Below are positions 19,918 through 30,950 of a stretch of DNA of 64,000 nucleotides, piece by piece. The stretch covers positions 113,812 to 177,811 of the forward strand of contig JAKVBL010000009.1 of assembly GCA_022447365.1 (NCBI GenBank). The letters are read 5' to 3'. Made by a program: the position numbers and the translations under genes. The DNA comes from Oleiphilaceae bacterium (lineage in GTDB: Bacteria; Pseudomonadota; Gammaproteobacteria; Pseudomonadales; Oleiphilaceae). Below the pieces are notes generated by a model. It was not told where the DNA came from. It saw only the letters and a program-made list of their open reading frames with translations, and searched no databases. Position 1 is the stretch's first letter. Every line of letters begins with the position of its first letter.

Positions 19918-20687
19918 TTAAGGCAGATATTTAGTCGCCAATTTTTCTACTTCAGGTTTCAGTAATTCAACTTGTTCCGTGTCGATATGGGCATTTAATC
20001 GTTTGGCGATATGTTTCATCGCGTTGATGCGGGCATATCGTTTGTTGTTTGCCGCTACTATATGCCAAGGGTTTTTCTTGCCATCAGTTTTATCCAGCAT
20101 GTCCTCAAATGCTTGTTGGTAACTGTCCCAGTTTTGTCGATTTAATATATCTTCACTTGTGATTTTCCAGCGCTTCTTAGGGTTTTCTATGCGCTCTTTG
20201 AAACGTTTGAGTTGCTCGTCTTTTGAGATGCTCAAAAACAACTTAATGACAATGACGCCGTCATTGATAAGCAGTTTTTCAAACTGAGAAATTTCTTTGT
20301 ATGCGCGTTGCCATCTTTTGTGGGGGGGGTGAGGTTGTCAACACGTTCGACGAGAACGCATCCGTACCAAGATCGGTCAAAAATTGAAACTTCCCCACGC
20401 TTTGGAAGTAAACGCCAGAAGCGCTGCATGTAATGTTCTTCTAGCTCTTCAATACTTGGTGCCCCAATTGGATGAACACGAACTCATCTAGGGTCCATAA
20501 ACTCGGTCATACGGCGAATCATGCCGCCTTTGCCAGCGGCATCAATACCTTCAACTACAACCACGCAGCGCATATTTTGATTGTATAAGCCATACTGCAG
20601 CGTCATTAACTGTAGCTGCAGCTTCTCTAGTTTCTTCTCGTACTCTTTCTTATCCAGCTTCGGATGTTCAAGTTTTTGAAGTTTCAT
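19918..20687 (-). pseudogene. ppk2: Broken polyphosphate kinase 2
   Basis: PPK2 makes or uses polyphosphate to phosphorylate nucleotides. Three minus-strand fragments join into one PPK2: 20484-20687 with the Walker A-like VVVEGIDAAGKGGMIRR; 20232-20483 with VRVHPIGAPSIEELEE and SIFDRSWYGCVLVERV; and 19918-20330 with KRWQRAYKEISQFEKLLI and FLSISKDEQLKRFKERI. Two separate lesions interrupt it. The first is a TGA where family members have Gly (DPR-stop-VRVHPIG). The second is a frame change at a run of eight G (20322-20329 on the plus strand); six or nine would restore the frame. Two independent lesions argue for a true pseudogene rather than one sequencing error. Confidence 0.88.
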
Positions 20688-20775
20688 TGCGAGCCTGTTT
20701 CACGCTATTGATGTCGCGTTAAGTATGGCATCTTTTTTTGGGACTTCTGCAACGATTACAATTTAGAACAAAGCG

Positions 20776-21756
20776 CTAAAGCTTGACGATTACACGACCT
20801 GTGACATCACCCTTAGTGATACGATCGGCATATTCTGGCACTTGTTTAAGTTCAATTGTCTCACTCGCTTGCTCGTAGAAACTTTGTGGTAAAAGTTCGG
20901 TGAGTTGTTTCCAAGCAGTCGTTCGCTTTTCGATAGGGCACATAACTGAATCAATACCCTGAAGTCGCACATTTCGTAAAATAAAAGGCATCACCGTTGT
21001 AGGGAGTCCAAAACCTCCGGCAAGACCACAGCAAGCGACCACGCCATTGTAATGTGTTTGAGCAATCGCTTTAGCTAGTACCTTGTCTCCAACGGTATCA
21101 ATGACACCTGCCCAACGTTGCTTTTCTAATGGTTTTGCGGCTTCTTCTAATTCAGATCGTTCAATTAGTTCAGTGGCACCTAATTGCGTCAGGTGTGCAG
21201 TGTTTTGCGCTATTCGACCACTGCATGCAGTGACATCGTATCCAAGAGCATGAAGTAGAGTGATGGCAGTTGAGCCGACTCCACCGCTTGCTCCTGTGAC
21301 TAAGATTTTTCCTGACTCAGGTTTGATGCCACTCTCTATCAGAGCATCAACGCAGAGCATTGCAGCTAATCCCGCAGTACCAATAATCATACTTTGAGAT
21401 GCGCTTAAGCCCTCAGGTAAGGGGACAAGGAGGTTTGCGTCTAAACGTGCTTTTTCAGCCAAGCCGCCGCCCCGAGTTTCACCTACACCCCAGCCGGTTA
21501 GTACAACTGAATCTCCAACGTTGTAGGCATCGCTTGATGTTTCGATAATTCTGCCTGCGAAATCGATACCCGGAATCATTGGGAAGTCGCGAATGATTCT
21601 TCCTTTGCCAGTAATGGCTAGTCCATCTTTGTAATTGATAGATGAATAATCGACCGCGACAAGTGTGTCGCCGTCAGGCAATTGACTTTCGTCTATTTGC
21701 GCTACGTGTGCAACGGTTGTTTTGCTTTCTTGATAAAGCATCAATGCAGAGAACAT
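20776..21756 (-). CDS. acuI: AcuI/YhdH-type quinone oxidoreductase (acrylyl-CoA reductase family)
   Basis: A 326-residue NADPH-dependent enzyme of the medium-chain dehydrogenase superfamily. It has the GroES-like N-half (SSINYKDGLAITGKGRIIR, PGIDFAGRI) and the Rossmann motif VTGASGGVGSTAITLL. It lacks zinc-site cysteines. The pattern matches YhdH/AcuI, which reduces toxic acryloyl-CoA to propionyl-CoA and is common in marine bacteria that degrade DMSP. ATG 21756 with AAGG 7 nt upstream was preferred over the TTG one codon earlier. Monocistronic by appearance. Confidence 0.87.
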   Translation of the reverse strand: MFSALMLYQESKTTVAHVAQIDESQLPDGDTLVAVDYSSINYKDGLAITGKGRIIRDFPMIPGIDFAGRIIETSSDAYNVGDSVVLTGWGVGETRGGGLAEKARLDANLLVPLPEGLSASQSMIIGTAGLAAMLCVDALIESGIKPESGKILVTGASGGVGSTAITLLHALGYDVTACSGRIAQNTAHLTQLGATELIERSELEEAAKPLEKQRWAGVIDTVGDKVLAKAIAQTHYNGVVACCGLAGGFGLPTTVMPFILRNVRLQGIDSVMCPIEKRTTAWKQLTELLPQSFYEQASETIELKQVPEYADRITKGDVTGRVIVKL

Positions 21757-21868
21757 CAAGGCACCTTATTGAATTCGAGTATGGGGATTTAAACCAACGC
21801 TAATCGTAACATTATCTTTATTGAGTTACTTGCGGAAGCTAAAGGCAGGGCGAACCTGCCTTTGTGGT

Positions 21869-23785
21869 TTAGTACTTAAAGTTGCCCACTAGATGAGCGA
21901 GTGTTTGTGACTGCGAAGAGAGGTTTTCGCATGACATCGCATTCTCTTTTGAACGAGAGTTGGTTTGGTTTGCCATATCGTTGATGGCAACAATATGCTG
22001 GTTTAAATCCTCTACAACACTCGACTGTTGTTCCGTTGCCGTTGCAACTTGGAAGGACATGTCAGAAATGCTTTGGATGGCTATGCGAATCGATTCAAGA
22101 GATGCATTGATCTCTTGAGAGCCGGTAACAACCAGTTCGCAGCGTTGTTTGCCCGCTTCCATTGCCTGAACAGCATTGCTCGAGCCCTGTTCAAGTCGAG
22201 AGATCATCTCATTAATCTCTTCGGTCGATTCTTGCGTGCGTTTTGCAAGCATTCGTACTTCATCTGCAACGACAGCAAAACCACGACCTTGTTCACCTGC
22301 TCGAGCTGCTTCTATTGCCGCGTTAAGAGCAAGTAAATTAGTTTGCTCTGAAATGCCCGCAATGACTTCAAGCGTAGAACTGATTTTATGTATGTCTTCC
22401 GCTAACTCTGAAATAACATTGGATGCATCTGCTAGCTCTCCATCCAAGCTTTGAATTTCGCTGACTGTTTGGCTCACTGCAGATTGGCTTTGGTTTGCTT
22501 CATTTGCTGAATTGCTGCTGGCATCTGCTGTGTGTGTGGCGTTTTGAGCGATCTCTTTTACCGTTGCTCCCATTTCGGTAATGGCAGTGGCAACCATGTT
22601 CACGCTCTGTAATTGCTCGCTCGAGCCTTGTTCGGTTTGACGGGCAGAATTCGACACATCTATGGCAACCTGATTAACGGTGGATGACGTTTGAGATATT
22701 TGTTCAACGAGGGAAGCCATCTTGTCCATGAATTGATTAAAAGACTGCGCGAGCTGGCCGAGTTCGTCGCTGCGATTACTCTCAAGACGTTGCGTAAGAT
22801 CTGCATCACCGTCGGCGATGGAGGCAAGTACCTCAGCGGTGGTTCTAATAGGTTTACTCAATGAATTTGCGATCAGGGCGATGATCGCGACGATGATCGC
22901 GATCAGAATTACATTCAAAATGATCATAGCGTTGGTTGTGTTACTGATGGCTGCATACACTTCACTGCTTGGGATTTCGGCAATAATGTACCAGTCTAAA
23001 CTCGGAATATAACGTGAAGCGAGAATCGTATCAGAACCGGTTTCAAGGATGATTCGCCCTTCCTTGTTTAGGAGAGATTCTGAGAAGTTCTTTGTCTGTT
23101 CTTGCGTGCTTAGGTTCGCACTACCGGCAAGCGATGTCTCAGGATGAACACGAACTTGGCCCTCTCCATCGACTAAATATACAAACCCATTTTCGCCGAT
23201 TGAATAGTTTTGAATCAGCTTCGATAATTCCTCAACAGTAATACCGACGCCCGTCACCGCCTTGCCAGACTGAACACGATAGTTGACGAACAGGGTGAAG
23301 ATTCCTGTGGTAGTATCTTGGTCTAAATCTAGGCTGAAAGTGTTTGGAGAGTCTAGGAAGCTATAAAGCCAGCCATCGTTTGCGCGACTAACGGATCGTA
23401 GAATACCTCCGCCAGTGTAATAGTTTTCAGATTCCGCTGAGACTAAGAAGCTAAATTTAGCGCCTGTGCTGGCTTGGATTTGCGCTAAATAGTTTGCCAG
23501 ATCAGGTTGGCCATCAGCGCTTTCGCCTTGTTTTATCCAGTCATTAATATAGGCATTACTGGCCATATTTTTTGCTGTATTCAGCGGCAGGGCAATTTGA
23601 AGCTCAAGCTCGTTCGATAAACTAGATAATATGGCGGGGATTTCAGTTTCTCCGACGCGCTTTGTAGTACTAGAGCTCACCAAATAGTTGGTGATGAGCA
23701 TAGATATTGCCATCGAAATAATAAGCGCTGAGCTCATGATAAGTATGAGCTTGTTTTTTATATTAAGTTGTTTCCAGCTGAACAT
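21869..23785 (-). CDS. Methyl-accepting chemotaxis protein with Cache sensor
   Basis: A 638-residue chemoreceptor. Its first membrane helix is about residues 13-34. A periplasmic double-Cache (dCache) sensor follows to about 280, with [17 protein letters not shown] as the typical membrane-distal strand motif. A second helix lies at about 285-308, then HAMP (about 309-362) and a long methyl-accepting signalling domain. The hairpin tip is [20 protein letters not shown] followed by [12 protein letters not shown]. The ligand is unknown, but dCache domains often bind amino acids or small organic acids. It would feed the CheA pathway controlling the flagellum encoded later in the window. Confidence 0.93.
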   Translation of the reverse strand: MFSWKQLNIKNKLILIMSSALIISMAISMLITNYLVSSSTTKRVGETEIPAILSSLSNELELQIALPLNTAKNMASNAYINDWIKQGESADGQPDLANYLAQIQASTGAKFSFLVSAESENYYTGGGILRSVSRANDGWLYSFLDSPNTFSLDLDQDTTTGIFTLFVNYRVQSGKAVTGVGITVEELSKLIQNYSIGENGFVYLVDGEGQVRVHPETSLAGSANLSTQEQTKNFSESLLNKEGRIILETGSDTILASRYIPSLDWYIIAEIPSSEVYAAISNTTNAMIILNVILIAIIVAIIALIANSLSKPIRTTAEVLASIADGDADLTQRLESNRSDELGQLAQSFNQFMDKMASLVEQISQTSSTVNQVAIDVSNSARQTEQGSSEQLQSVNMVATAITEMGATVKEIAQNATHTADASSNSANEANQSQSAVSQTVSEIQSLDGELADASNVISELAEDIHKISSTLEVIAGISEQTNLLALNAAIEAARAGEQGRGFAVVADEVRMLAKRTQESTEEINEMISRLEQGSSNAVQAMEAGKQRCELVVTGSQEINASLESIRIAIQSISDMSFQVATATEQQSSVVEDLNQHIVAINDMANQTNSRSKENAMSCENLSSQSQTLAHLVGNFKY

Positions 23786-23846
23786 TTTTTGTTCCTCATA
23801 TTGTTCAACAGAAAGTATAGATGCATTTCAAAATTGAGAGAGCTAG

Positions 23847-24725
23847 ATGCATATGAATTTTTCTATCGGATTGCGCTATATGCTTCTGAGCGCTTTGGGG
23901 TTCTCGTTGATGGCTGTTTGTGTAAAGCTGGCATTCGAGGATGGTATTCCAGTGCTACAAATTGTGGCAGCGCGAGCGCTGGTGTCTCTGCTCCTTAGCT
24001 ACTTTTTTGCCAAGCGAAAAGGCTTGTCTGTTTTAGGGAGTCATCGAGGTCTATTGTTTGCGCGAGGTTTTGTTGGTGCAGTGGCCTTGCTTGCTGTATA
24101 CAGTGCATTGACTCGTCTTCCTCTTGCCGAAGCCACGATGCTTCAATATTTACACCCTGTTTTCGTCGCAGTACTAGCTTTGTTTTTTTTAGCCGAGCGT
24201 TTTCATGCGTCTTTGTTGGGGAGCATCGTTTTGAGTCTTGTCGGCTTAATTTTGGTTGTTGAGCCAAGTTGGGTGCATGGAGGTAGTCTTACTCAACTCG
24301 ATCAACTAGGCGTTATTTTTGCCTTGATTGGAGCATTCGGCAGTGCCATTGCTTATGTGCTGGTGCGAAAACTTAGTCACCTTGAAGACAGCTCCGTCAT
24401 TATTTTTTATTTCCCCTTAATCGCTTTACCGTTTTCTCTTGTTGTATTAGGGAACGACTTTGTGGTGCCAGAGTCTTGGACAACGTATTTTGTTTTATTG
24501 GCCGTGGGGATATTTACTCAGATCGGTCAAGAGGGCTTAACAAAAGCGATGAAAACAGAAACTGCTGCGAGGGCAACGGCATTTTCTTATGTGCAGGTTG
24601 TTTTTTCCGTTATTTTTGGTTGGATGTTTTTTGCTGAAGTGCCGAGCATACTTGCAGTAGTCGGGGTTGTTTTGATTATGCTCGGTGCATTGTTAAATGT
24701 GATGCATAAGACCAAGGTTAGTTAA
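23847..24725 (+). CDS. DMT-superfamily (EamA) transporter
   Basis: A 292-residue inner-membrane protein with ten predicted helices in two EamA repeats. The first contains LVSLLLSYFFAKRKG and PLAEATMLQYLHPVF; the second contains GAFGSAIAYVLVRKLS and the C-terminal FSYVQVVFSVIFGW. Members export amino acids, metabolites or drugs; substrate is undetermined. It is divergent from the chemoreceptor gene with a 61-bp spacer. GAGAG precedes the ATG by 6 nt. Confidence 0.85.
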   Translation: MHMNFSIGLRYMLLSALGFSLMAVCVKLAFEDGIPVLQIVAARALVSLLLSYFFAKRKGLSVLGSHRGLLFARGFVGAVALLAVYSALTRLPLAEATMLQYLHPVFVAVLALFFLAERFHASLLGSIVLSLVGLILVVEPSWVHGGSLTQLDQLGVIFALIGAFGSAIAYVLVRKLSHLEDSSVIIFYFPLIALPFSLVVLGNDFVVPESWTTYFVLLAVGIFTQIGQEGLTKAMKTETAARATAFSYVQVVFSVIFGWMFFAEVPSILAVVGVVLIMLGALLNVMHKTKVS

Positions 24726-24789
24726 AGGATTTGTAGTGCGTTTGCATTCGATAGCCTTGATGGCAAAATGAGATGCATATTTTTAATGA

Positions 24790-25854
<1,065 letters not shown>

Positions 25855-25867
25855 AGGAAAATATAAG

Positions 25868-26211
25868 ATGAAGCATCAAGGAAGTTGCCACTGTGGTCCG
25901 GTCAAGTTTAACTTTGATGGACCTGAAATCGAGAGCGGTTTGCTATGTATTTGTTCAATCTGTCGGCGCAAAGGGGCTGTCATGACGCCCCTCTCGATTG
26001 CTGCAAATGATCTGTCTATTGAAACGAGTGTTTAAGTAGCTACCATTTTGGTACTGAGGTGGCAGAACATTTTTTCTGTAATAAATGCGGTATTTACACT
26101 TTTCATGAAACGCGCAGGGAGCCTGGTCAATTTAGAGTCAATGTAGTCTGCTTAGATGATGTCGATGCTCGCGCGTTAGAGATTACTGTATTTGATGGTG
26201 CTTCTCTGTAA
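25868..26211 (+). pseudogene. Frameshifted GFA-family (glutathione-dependent formaldehyde-activating-like) protein
   Basis: The ATG-started frame gives MKHQGSCHCGPVKFNF and CICSICRRKGAVM, then runs into TAA at 26033 after 55 codons. The next frame continues the same protein from 26032: LSSYHFGTEVAEHFFCNKCG then IYTFHETRREPGQFRVN, ending at 26211. Together they restore all zinc-ligand cysteine pairs of the GFA/DUF636 family (CxC, CxxC, CxxC). A single-base loss, or a gain of two, near 26020-26032 explains the break. Located 13 bp after the deaminase gene. A sequencing error cannot be excluded. Confidence 0.8.
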
Positions 26212-26219
26212 TCCAGTAT

Positions 26220-27767
26220 TTAGAAGGTGTCGTTGCTACTTTCTTTAACGGCATCTCTAATTTTCTGCTGTTCCTCAATCAATTGATAAGCGATAAAGTA
26301 TTTTGAAATGTTGGCGACGTAACTCACCGTTTCTCTGCCTACATGTCTAGCAACGGCATGCTCTACGTTACCAAACCATTTGTTTGGGTCTAAACCAAGT
26401 TTTTTTGTTGTTCTTCTCAATCGATGAATTCTTGTTGGTCCAGCGTTGTAAGCAGCAAATGCGAACAGTACCTTATTGGCGTCTGAAATTTTGGGGTCGT
26501 TGAAGTAGTGATTGATAATCTTTCTTAAATACTTCACTCCAGCGTGCACATTATTCTCTAGTTCTTTTATGTCTCCCACTTTCATTGATGAACCGGTTTT
26601 GGGCATCAATTGCATAATACCAATGGCGCCAACAGGGCTTTTCTTCGAATGATCTAGTGTTGACTCTTGATAGCCTTGAGCGAGTAACATGAGATGATTG
26701 AAATCATACAAGTCGGCATATTTTTCAAAAATACCTACCACCGTTTCAAACTTCTCTCTGCTGTCCTCTGTAAGAGCCTTCTTGGCCCAGTAAGGGTTTT
26801 CTAAGTACCTATTTTTTACGACATTGCCGAACAGTGTTCCGCTTCGGTGACGCTTGAGAAAACGATTTACTTCATAAATAAGGTTTGGCGTATTCTTTCG
26901 GACAGCCCAAGCAATACTCCCGCCAGTATTAATTGCAAGTCCCGGATAAGAGGTGACATCGTCAAATATTTTTAGCCACAAATTTGCAATATGGTCATCT
27001 GCAACGGTGTATTGAATGAGGTTGGCGTTGGCCATCTCTATGAGATCTTCGACTTCTAAATGTTCATCGGCATGAATAACGATGACAGGAGGAATTCCTT
27101 TCGCGACAAATGACTCATTAAGTTCGAGTAAATGTTGATTGAAGCTGCTGCTCTCCCGAACGAATACGGTTTTTCCAGAGAGGTCATCAATGCTTTTTAA
27201 AATGGGAGCGCTCTTATTGGCGACAATGACTTCTTTAACTTGTTTGATGGTAGGGATTGAAAAATCTGCGAATTGCTTGCGTTCAGGTGTAATAGTTAAG
27301 TTGGCAATGGCGAGTTCGGCTTGCCCTGACTCTAATTTTTCAAAGAGTTCATCACGCGTTACGGGGATTGCAATCACTGACAATGCGCGTCCTTTACGAC
27401 GTTTCTTGTAACGCTTATTTAAGTACTGCTCAAAGGCATTGAGCATCTCGTAACTGAGACCGTGCTGGCGCGCTTTATCAAGAAAAAAATGTGTTTTGCT
27501 ATAGGTAACGAGAACACGGATTGAGCCGCGCTCAATAATTTCAAACAGGTCATCGTGATGCACTGCGCTCAGTGCATCACGGAATTCGGCGTTCGCGACT
27601 GAATATAAATCTTCGGTTTCAGGCGTATCCTCTGAAGTAGATTTTTCTTCGGCGTCAACGGGTGTCTGGACATCGCCTGCGCTTGTGACGCTAGAGTCCG
27701 CATAAGACAAAGGGGCAATCAGATGAAGGCTAATAAGAATAAGGAATATAAAGCTGTGTATGTACAA
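26220..27767 (-). CDS. mltF: MltF-like lytic transglycosylase with solute-binding domain
   Basis: A 515-residue exported enzyme. It has a signal peptide (about 1-23), an acidic linker, a periplasmic solute-binding family 3 domain (about 75-310: GSIRVLVTYSKTHFF, then LAIANLTITPERKQFADFS), and a C-terminal SLT lysozyme-like domain. The catalytic Glu is in LLAQGYQESTLDHSKKS and is followed by GAIGIMQLMPKTG and FAAYNAGPTRI. MltF-type enzymes cut glycan strands to release anhydromuropeptides, with the binding domain regulating activity. It is convergent with the broken GFA gene and divergent from plsC. Confidence 0.92.
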   Translation of the reverse strand: MYIHSFIFLILISLHLIAPLSYADSSVTSAGDVQTPVDAEEKSTSEDTPETEDLYSVANAEFRDALSAVHHDDLFEIIERGSIRVLVTYSKTHFFLDKARQHGLSYEMLNAFEQYLNKRYKKRRKGRALSVIAIPVTRDELFEKLESGQAELAIANLTITPERKQFADFSIPTIKQVKEVIVANKSAPILKSIDDLSGKTVFVRESSSFNQHLLELNESFVAKGIPPVIVIHADEHLEVEDLIEMANANLIQYTVADDHIANLWLKIFDDVTSYPGLAINTGGSIAWAVRKNTPNLIYEVNRFLKRHRSGTLFGNVVKNRYLENPYWAKKALTEDSREKFETVVGIFEKYADLYDFNHLMLLAQGYQESTLDHSKKSPVGAIGIMQLMPKTGSSMKVGDIKELENNVHAGVKYLRKIINHYFNDPKISDANKVLFAFAAYNAGPTRIHRLRRTTKKLGLDPNKWFGNVEHAVARHVGRETVSYVANISKYFIAYQLIEEQQKIRDAVKESSNDTF

Positions 27768-27914
27768 GAGAACACCTAAAAAGCTTACTCGTTTCTGCGT
27801 AAAGCGTAGCTCATCTTTTTTGTGACGCGAAATCTCACAAAAATTATCTGTACTTTTGTTTCAAACACTATACTGTGCGCCTCTGTATTACATTGCGTTA
27901 GGTAGTTTTTGACG

Positions 27915-28637
27915 ATGCTGAAGTTGGTTCGAATTATTTTGTTTTCGCTGTATTTTGTTGTGGTTGCGGTGTTGGGTGTATTCGTTTGTCTATGCCGTCC
28001 ATTCAATCTCGATAATAACCGAATTATGGCAAAAGCATTTAGCTATGGTGGTTTGAAGCTTTTGGGTGTTAATGTTGAAGTGCGTAACGAAGAACGTTTC
28101 AAGAAACTTGAACCAGGCGTCATCGTTTCGAATCATCAGTCCAATCTTGATCTTTATGTGCTTGGCTGCATTGTACCGCACGGTACAGCTAGCATTGGGA
28201 AGCGTTCATTGAAATGGATTCCTTTTTTTGGTCAATTGTATTGGCTGGCAGGCAATGTTCTCATTGATCGCAGGAATGCAAAAAGCTCAATCGATGCATT
28301 AGGTCAGGTTAGTGAAGCAATTAATGACCAAGGTCGCTCAATATGGGTCTTTGCTGAAGGAACGCGAAACCTAGGAAAGGGCTTAGGAGAGTTTAAGAAA
28401 GGGGCTTTCCATATCGCAGTCCAAGCTCAGTGTAAGATAACTCCCATTGCTGCAAGCACCTATGCGGGGCGTTTAGATTTAAATAAATGGTGTTCAGGAA
28501 AGGTTTTGATAGACATATTGCCTGCCGTTGACGCCGCAGGGAAAACCGAAGACGATATACCGCAATTATGCGCCTCGATGCATGCGCAGATTAGAGAAGA
28601 AATTGAAAAATTAGACGCTGAATTAGCTCAAATTTAA
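27915..28637 (+). CDS. plsC: 1-acyl-sn-glycerol-3-phosphate acyltransferase
   Basis: A 240-residue inner-membrane acyltransferase making phosphatidic acid from lysophosphatidic acid. The N-terminal membrane helix is about residues 4-26. The catalytic HX4D motif is SNHQSNLD, followed by GKRSLKWIPFFGQLY and the phosphate-binding FAEGTRN motif. Length equals the standard PlsC. The in-frame TTG two codons upstream (27909) was rejected in favour of ATG. Its divergent spacer to mltF is about 150 bp. Confidence 0.93.
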   Translation: MLKLVRIILFSLYFVVVAVLGVFVCLCRPFNLDNNRIMAKAFSYGGLKLLGVNVEVRNEERFKKLEPGVIVSNHQSNLDLYVLGCIVPHGTASIGKRSLKWIPFFGQLYWLAGNVLIDRRNAKSSIDALGQVSEAINDQGRSIWVFAEGTRNLGKGLGEFKKGAFHIAVQAQCKITPIAASTYAGRLDLNKWCSGKVLIDILPAVDAAGKTEDDIPQLCASMHAQIREEIEKLDAELAQI

Positions 28638-28898
28638 TGGTCGCTAATTGACCGATTTGGACAATCAATCACAGTTTGATACGATCACACTCGTATAATG
28701 TTTTTTCTTAAAAAAGTTGTATAGAAAAAGTTTGTAAAGAGACGCTGCAACGCGCTTGTTGCTAAAAGATATTGAGGCTAAATATCGCTTACTAAACGCC
28801 TCAGATACTCAAAAAAACTATAAATAATATAGCGGAACAACCTAAAACATTGATGTTTGGTGATGTGTTCCGAAAGTGCAACTAGGGAAAGCCAAGGT

Positions 28899-29534
28899 AT
28901 GTTCATCAGCATGTTTATTCACGTGCTTGAGGCCTCATGTGGTCTCTTGCTCGCATTACTGGGTGTTCAAGTCGCTCGACAGTATCGTATTGCAACGAAA
29001 AAGCAGAACGATGAACACGTTACGATCAAGCAATCGATTGATTCGGAAGAAATCATTGTTGATCGTTTCTCTCGCTCAGTAGAAAGTAATGCTCCTTCAC
29101 AGCCTGAATCTGCACCCATTTCAGAATCTTCAAATACAACAGCTTCGCAAATTCTTGATGATTACATCGGTGGTTTTTTTGACGATGTAGAGCCTGCACA
29201 AAATGAGATCAAAGCTTTTCGTGCAGCTGACGTATCGGAAACTAGTAATTTTCTAGATTCTGCTGCCGAGAATGATCATGTTGAAGCAATCGCTCCAGCG
29301 GTTGATTTAGCGAGCTATAAAGTTAACCCTCCGAAAGAAGAATCTATTCCTACTCTTCATCGTCCTATTCCTGAAAGCATGATGACTGCAAAGTTCTTGC
29401 AACAGGTAAAGGAACTCGATGAAGAGGTTATTCTCGTTGAAGGGGATGACGAACCTTCTATGGCAAATCCAGTGATGTCGGATAAAGTTGTCTTGGCTAT
29501 GCTGGATGAAGCGAAATTGGTTAGCTCTCACTAA
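28899..29534 (+). CDS. Uncharacterised membrane-anchored acidic protein
   Basis: Not recognised. From ATG 28899 the protein has 211 residues: one N-terminal membrane helix (about 3-25) followed by positively charged residues (RQYRIATKKQ), so the rest probably lies in the cytoplasm. The body is acidic and low in complexity, and a helical C-terminal segment begins near FLQQVKELDEEVILVEG and ends in SDKVVLAMLDEAKLV. AGGGA lies about 11 nt before this ATG; in-frame starts at 28857 and 28863 are possible. It is followed by the PP2C-like gene, with about 115 bp between. Confidence 0.6.
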   Translation: MFISMFIHVLEASCGLLLALLGVQVARQYRIATKKQNDEHVTIKQSIDSEEIIVDRFSRSVESNAPSQPESAPISESSNTTASQILDDYIGGFFDDVEPAQNEIKAFRAADVSETSNFLDSAAENDHVEAIAPAVDLASYKVNPPKEESIPTLHRPIPESMMTAKFLQQVKELDEEVILVEGDDEPSMANPVMSDKVVLAMLDEAKLVSSH

Positions 29535-29650
29535 TTTAATTGTTTCTTTACTATGTGCTCAAATATGTAATCGCATGGTAAGTATTTCCTCTATCTAACT
29601 GCTCTGTGCACTGATAACCTCTGCCGCAAAAATACAATGGTTTTTTCGGC

Positions 29651-30346
29651 ATGCTTAATACCTATATCCATCTCGGATCTTCTGAGTCTTCTTCATTTGA
29701 ATTAAGTGACTATGGTGTATGGGTTTGTGTTGATTCTGGTTTTGATATATCCGCGCTGAACGAGCGAATTCAGAATGGTCTTGAGTGTGGTTTAAGCCTT
29801 TCTGAGACTTTGAAAGCTGGCCTTGGTGTACTTGACGAATTTCAGCGTGATGGTGCAAATATTCTTCTATGCCGCTTTGATTCGTTCCATTATGAGTTGT
29901 GTTGGATCGGCGAGATGGGAGCTGCCTTACTCCATGGAGATGAGGGCGTATTGCCTCTAATTTCGGAATCTTCTCATAAGGTTGAGCGAATTATCGGCGA
30001 CCTTCATACTGATGAAATATTGGTGTTTGGCAACTCTTTATTATTGCCTAATGTTTCTGAGATAGGTGATGGTTTGGATCTGATGCTGTCTGAATCACCT
30101 AACTCTGTTGAGGGCGCAGTCAAAAATATCGCGAGAAGCAGCGACTACAATCAATGTTTAGACGGTGCGGTCTTTATACATTATCCATTGAACGAGCCAA
30201 GTTCATTACTAAAAGATTTGCCACAGTTAAGAGCTAGGCGTCGAGTACGTAACAAGCTGCTTGCTATCGCGAAGCCTGTTTTAGCATTGGTGTTAGTAGG
30301 GTCACTTCTTGGTTGGTTGCTAACGAGTCAAGTAGCTTTGTCTTAG
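29651..30346 (+). CDS. Uncharacterised PP2C-like protein with C-terminal membrane anchor
   Basis: A 231-residue protein. Its middle part resembles the PP2C phosphatase fold: ILLCRFDSFHYELCWIGEMG looks like the core strand pair ending in the GDS position, here GEM. GDLHTDEILVFGNSLLLPN aligns with the GDxLLLCSDG strand, and a C-terminal CLDGAVFIHYPL strand aligns with DNITVVVV. The usual metal-binding Asp residues (GDS, SDG, DN) are not kept, so a phosphatase activity is doubtful. A basic patch (RARRRVRNK) precedes one membrane helix at about 207-226. The resemblance is by eye only. Confidence 0.55.
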   Translation: MLNTYIHLGSSESSSFELSDYGVWVCVDSGFDISALNERIQNGLECGLSLSETLKAGLGVLDEFQRDGANILLCRFDSFHYELCWIGEMGAALLHGDEGVLPLISESSHKVERIIGDLHTDEILVFGNSLLLPNVSEIGDGLDLMLSESPNSVEGAVKNIARSSDYNQCLDGAVFIHYPLNEPSSLLKDLPQLRARRRVRNKLLAIAKPVLALVLVGSLLGWLLTSQVALS

Positions 30347-30712
30347 CAAATGTCCTTTCCATGCTTTAAAAAGAACAAAAATAAAGCCAATACAAAACGC
30401 TCCAACGACTAAACCTAAGGCGCTATGTTCGACAGTGTTAGCAGAATCTGGCGTTGAGGCGAATACATAGTCATAAAATAGAAAGAAGCATAGCAACAGT
30501 CCTATGACACTCGTTGCTGCTTGACTAATGAGTATCCCATGCGCGGGAATCGTGTCATGGAAATGGCACTTCACGCATAGATAGTTTTCGGTGTACTCCG
30601 GCTCACCTTCTTGAACGGCTGGTATCATAGAACCTTCGCCACATTTGATACATGTGTATGGCGACTTCAAGGTATCCATATGCTCGTTCGATACGACCTG
30701 ATTAGGCGACAT
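30320..30712 (-). CDS. Uncharacterised zinc-ribbon membrane protein
   Basis: A 130-residue protein, not assigned to a named family. The N-terminal half has two CxxC knuckles (CIKCGEGSMIP and CVKCHFHDTIP) that would form a zinc ribbon, followed by two membrane helices (about 63-82 and 96-115) and a basic C-terminus. It is convergent with the PP2C-like gene and their ends overlap by 27 bp. Its ATG at 30712 is followed by an alternative internal Met at residue 12. Confidence 0.55.
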   Translation of the reverse strand: MSPNQVVSNEHMDTLKSPYTCIKCGEGSMIPAVQEGEPEYTENYLCVKCHFHDTIPAHGILISQAATSVIGLLLCFFLFYDYVFASTPDSANTVEHSALGLVVGAFCIGFIFVLFKAWKGHLLRQSYLTR

Positions 30713-30950
30713 ATCAGTTCCTTAAGCCTATGGTTATCGTTTTAATTGTGATGATTAGCCTAGCAAAATTACCAAGCGCCGTAGTGATATAGTCGAGATT
30801 TCAGAGCGCAGCAAATTCTATTATTGCTTGTTGTGTTTGCAATCACACTGCAAATAGTCGCTTGGCTGCATTTAACATATCTTTTTTGTGGCACTGCTTT
30901 TATGATGGTTGCTCTTCGTAAGTCCACCAATAATAAATAGAGAGGGGTTC

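Noticed and set aside
28670..28700. TTGATA and TATAAT as a sigma-70 promoter before the orphan gene
   Set aside because: Spacing of about 12 bp is far too short for a normal promoter.
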